A stretch of DNA of 8,437 nt, from assembly GCA_016932895.1 (NCBI GenBank), contig JAFGCA010000253.1:1-8437 (forward strand), read 5' to 3'. Shown here one piece after another: positions 6,053-8,437 of the stretch (position 1 is the stretch's first letter; every line of letters starts with the position of its first letter). The translations under genes and the position numbers were made by a program. The DNA comes from Sedimentisphaerales bacterium. GTDB taxonomy: Bacteria; Planctomycetota; Phycisphaerae; Sedimentisphaerales; SG8-4. Under the pieces are notes generated by a model. It was not told where the DNA came from. It searched no databases and worked only from the letters and a program-made list of their open reading frames with translations.

Positions 6053-7216
6053 ATGACGGACGTTCGCACGGCGGTTGTGGGTGCCGGCTTCATCGGGCCG
6101 GTGCACGTGGAGGCCTTGGGCCGGATCGGGGTCGAGGTCGCCGGAATCTTAGGGGTATCGGACGAGGAGTCACAGCGGGCGGCGAAAAGTCTGGGCCTGC
6201 CGAAGGCGTACCGGGACTTCGAGGAGGTTCTGGCCGACGGGGCGGTACAGGCGGTTCACATCGCCACGCCGAACCGGCTGCACTATCCGATGGCCAAGGC
6301 AGCGCTGGCCGCGGGCAAGCACGTGTTGTGCGAGAAGCCGCTGGCGATGGATTCGACCGAGTCGGGCGAGTTGGTCGAGTTGGCGGCGCAATCGGGCCTC
6401 GTTGCGGGCGTTAATTACAATATTCGCTACTATCCGCTCTGTCTCGAAGCGGCGGATATGCGCAGACGGGGCGATCTGGGCGAGGTCTATTCGGTCTGCG
6501 GCAGCTACGTTCAGGACTGGCTGTTCTACCCGACCGATTACAACTGGCGGGTGCTGGCCGACGAGGGGGGCGCCCTGCGGGCCGTGGCCGATATCGGGAC
6601 GCACTGGCTGGACTTGATCCACGCGATCACCGGCCTGGAAGCCGAGGCGGTCTGTGCGGACCTCTCGACCGTGCATCCCGTGCGTCAGAGGCCGCTGGGG
6701 GAGGTCGAGACGTTCAAGGGCAAGCAGGAAAAGGCCGAGGCCAGGACCGAGCCGGTCGATATCGCCACGGAGGACTATGGCTGCATCATGCTTCGCTTTC
6801 GCGGGGGAGCACGCGGCAGTCTCTGGGTCTCGCAGGTCACGGCCGGTCGGAAGAATTGTCTGCGCTACGAGCTTGCCGGCTCCAAAACCGCGCTGGCATG
6901 GTGCAGCGAGCAGCCCAATGAGCTGTGGATCGGACACCGCGCCGCGCCCAACGAGCTGCTGATCCGCGACCCGGCGCTGGTCTCGCCGAACGCCGGACGC
7001 TTCATCAACTATCCCGGCGGGCACAACGAAGGGTTCCCGGACACGTTCAAGCAGTGCTTCCGGGCGTTTTACGACTATGTCAAAGCCGGCGACCTCACCG
7101 CGCCGGCGACCTTCCCCACCTTTGCCGACGGGCACCGCGAGATTCTGCTCTGCGAGGCCATCCTGCAAAGTCATCGGGACCGGCGATGGGTCGAGGTAGA
7201 AGGAGGCCACTTATGA
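6053..7216 (+). CDS. Gfo/Idh/MocA family oxidoreductase
   Basis: Predicted cytoplasmic NAD(P)-dependent dehydrogenase of 387 residues acting on a sugar, cyclitol or sugar derivative. The Rossmann fold begins at once with the glycine-rich loop VVGAGFIG (8-15). The family motif EKPLAMD lies at 94-100, with the conserved Lys at 95. The C-terminal substrate domain carries NYNIRYYP (121-128) and DIGTHWLDL (180-188), in which D180 and H184 are the usual catalytic or substrate-contacting positions. No signal peptide is present. AAGGAG (6038-6043) is 9 bases upstream of this ATG; an open frame extends upstream to 5633 but runs through the repeat array and promoter candidates, so 6053 is preferred. 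The stop overlaps the next start as ATGA, so the pair is translationally coupled. The exact substrate cannot be read from the sequence. Confidence 0.92.
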   Translation: MTDVRTAVVGAGFIGPVHVEALGRIGVEVAGILGVSDEESQRAAKSLGLPKAYRDFEEVLADGAVQAVHIATPNRLHYPMAKAALAAGKHVLCEKPLAMDSTESGELVELAAQSGLVAGVNYNIRYYPLCLEAADMRRRGDLGEVYSVCGSYVQDWLFYPTDYNWRVLADEGGALRAVADIGTHWLDLIHAITGLEAEAVCADLSTVHPVRQRPLGEVETFKGKQEKAEARTEPVDIATEDYGCIMLRFRGGARGSLWVSQVTAGRKNCLRYELAGSKTALAWCSEQPNELWIGHRAAPNELLIRDPALVSPNAGRFINYPGGHNEGFPDTFKQCFRAFYDYVKAGDLTAPATFPTFADGHREILLCEAILQSHRDRRWVEVEGGHL

Positions 7217-8127
7217 AACTGGGTTTCGTCAGCGCGATTTTGCCGGATCTGTCCCTGAACGACGTCGCCGAATTCGCCTTTGAAACGGGCTATTCGTGCG
7301 TGGAGTTGATGTGCTGGCCGAAGGGCCGGGCCGAACGCCGTTATGCCGGCGTCACGCACATCGACGTGGGGAACCTCAAAGGCGGCGGGGCCGAGAAGGT
7401 CCACGCCGTCATGCAGGCGGCCGGTGTGAGCATCAGCGCGCTGGGATATTATCCCAATTTCCTCAGTCCCGATCAGGAGGAATCGAAACGGGCGATCACC
7501 CACTTCAAGAAAGTGATCCGGGCGGCGGCCCTGCTGGACGTGGGCCACGTCACGACGTTCATCGGGCGCGACTGGACCCGGTCCGTGGAGGACAACTGGC
7601 CGCGCTTCCGCAAGGTCTGGAAGCCGCTGGTCAAGCTCGCGGAGGACTGCGACGTGCGAATCTGCATCGAGAACTGTCCCATGCTGTTCACCGGCGACGA
7701 ATGGCCGGGCGGCAAGAACCTGGCCTTTTGCCCCGCGATCTGGCGGCGCATGTTCGAAGAGATTCCGTCGCGGCACTTCGGGCTCAACTACGACCCGTCC
7801 CATTTGGTCTGGCAGCAGATCGACTATGTCAAGCCGCTGTGGGAGTTCAAGGACCGGATCTACCACGTCCACGCCAAGGACGTGCGAGTGGATCGCGCGA
7901 GGCTCGACGACGTCGGCATTCTCGCGACGCCGCTGCAGTATCACAGTCCCAAGCTGCCCGGACTGGGCAATGTGAACTGGGGCCGGTTCTTCTCCGTGCT
8001 GGGCGAGATCGGCTACGACGGTCCCGTCTGCGTCGAGGTGGAGGACCGGGCGTACGAGGCGACCGTCGAGACGCGCAAGGCCGCTCTGGCCCAGAGCATT
8101 CGCTACCTGATGCAATACGTACCGTAA
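7213..8127 (+). CDS. Sugar phosphate isomerase/epimerase (AP endonuclease 2-like TIM barrel)
   Basis: Predicted cytoplasmic metal-dependent TIM-barrel protein of 304 residues, in the superfamily that includes xylose isomerase-like, hydroxypyruvate isomerase-like and inosose dehydratase-like enzymes. The N-terminus [32 protein letters not shown] is typical in layout of strand 1 followed by a helix and a Glu on strand 2 (E31). Likely metal ligands are E153 (CIENCP), D194 and H197 (NYDPSH), H220 (YHVHAKD, 217-223) and E275 (VCVEVED). A strong AAGGAGG (7200-7206) lies 6 bases before the start, inside the end of the oxidoreductase gene. Pairing with a Gfo/Idh/MocA dehydrogenase is common in sugar and inositol catabolism, where the partner isomerises, epimerises or dehydrates the keto product. 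Which of these reactions it performs is not decidable here. Confidence 0.88.
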   Translation: MKLGFVSAILPDLSLNDVAEFAFETGYSCVELMCWPKGRAERRYAGVTHIDVGNLKGGGAEKVHAVMQAAGVSISALGYYPNFLSPDQEESKRAITHFKKVIRAAALLDVGHVTTFIGRDWTRSVEDNWPRFRKVWKPLVKLAEDCDVRICIENCPMLFTGDEWPGGKNLAFCPAIWRRMFEEIPSRHFGLNYDPSHLVWQQIDYVKPLWEFKDRIYHVHAKDVRVDRARLDDVGILATPLQYHSPKLPGLGNVNWGRFFSVLGEIGYDGPVCVEVEDRAYEATVETRKAALAQSIRYLMQYVP

Positions 8128-8168
8128 ACCGGCGGCGCGACCGGCGCCCTTTCACACAGGAGCACTTG

Positions 8169-8437
8169 ATGAATTACACCTACGAAGACATCGCCAAGAT
8201 GATCGACCATTCCCTTTTGAATCCGACGCTGAGTGACCGCGACTTGGAGGCCGGCTGCGAGCTTGCTTTAGCGTATGACGTCGCGAGCGTCTGCATCATG
8301 CCGTACTACCTCAAGCGATGCGCCGAACTGCTGAAGGGCAGCACCGTCCACGCCAGCACGACCATCGGCTTCCCTCACGGCGGGCACACCACGGCGGTCA
8401 AAGTCGCCGAAGCCAAACAGGCGCTCTGCGACGGAGG
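8169..8437 (+). CDS. deoC: DeoC-type deoxyribose-phosphate aldolase, 3' end cut by the window
   Basis: The first 89 codons of a class I aldolase of the DeoC/FbaB family. Canonical DeoC splits 2-deoxy-D-ribose 5-phosphate into acetaldehyde and glyceraldehyde 3-phosphate in the cytoplasm. Visible motifs are IDHSLLNPT (12-20, family IDHTLL), ASVCIMPYYLK (39-49, family VCVNPxYV) and TTIGFPHGGHTT (64-75, family IGFPxG). The Schiff-base and proton-relay lysines lie beyond the window, so activity cannot be judged. AGGAG (8158-8162) sits 6 bases before the ATG. The 41-base gap after the isomerase gene and the same strand suggest co-transcription. No nucleoside phosphorylase or phosphopentomutase gene is visible, so a role in sugar catabolism other than nucleoside salvage is possible. 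Confidence 0.85.
   Translation, partial: MNYTYEDIAKMIDHSLLNPTLSDRDLEAGCELALAYDVASVCIMPYYLKRCAELLKGSTVHASTTIGFPHGGHTTAVKVAEAKQALCDG

Noticed and set aside
8134..8148. Small hairpin GGCGC-N5-GCGCC between the isomerase and deoC
   Set aside because: It has a 5-base stem and no proper T run; it lies inside an apparent operon and is likely chance in GC-rich DNA.

Overview
The window is GC-rich, densely coding bacterial DNA. It most likely comes from a planctomycete (Planctomycetota, possibly Phycisphaerae). Three things suggest this: the paralogue types (a Tat-exported aldo/keto reductase, a secreted GH29 fucosidase, and Gfo/Idh/MocA and sugar isomerase/epimerase genes in tandem); promoter-like boxes of the TTGACA-N17-TAnnnT kind; and an array of short repeats whose minus strand reads AKQSQF / PNKAN / QTKPI, which I associate from memory with planctomycete genomes. 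The taxonomic call is an inference and was not checked by a search.

Layout. Positions 1-228 are intergenic as far as I can see, with a short palindrome at 152-163. At 229-1224 (+) lies a Tat-exported aldo/keto reductase. It converges, 36 bases apart, on a two-gene minus-strand operon. That operon is transcribed from about 5245 down to 1261: first a secreted clan GH-A (GH5-like) glycoside hydrolase (5205-3046), then, 3 bases after its stop, a secreted GH29 alpha-L-fucosidase with a C-terminal F5/8 type C (discoidin, CBM32-like) domain (3042-1261).

A gene-free stretch of about 850 bases (5206-6052) separates this operon from a divergent plus-strand operon. It holds a minus-strand promoter candidate near the glycosidase operon, seven copies of a short repeat with a period of about 53 bases (5331-5737), a tentative promoter with a 9-base direct repeat (5847-5890), and a better promoter candidate (5985-6013).

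The plus-strand operon encodes a Gfo/Idh/MocA-type NAD(P)-dependent oxidoreductase (6053-7216), a sugar phosphate isomerase/epimerase-type TIM-barrel protein (7213-8127, overlapping by ATGA), and the first 89 codons of a DeoC-type aldolase (8169 to the window end).

How it may work together (inference): the exported glycosidases release fucose and other sugars from a fucosylated polysaccharide outside the cytoplasm. The oxidoreductase, isomerase and aldolase would form a cytoplasmic route that oxidises, isomerises and cleaves a sugar. The sequence does not prove that the two operons serve the same substrate. No transporter, sulfatase, regulator, tRNA or rRNA is seen in the window.
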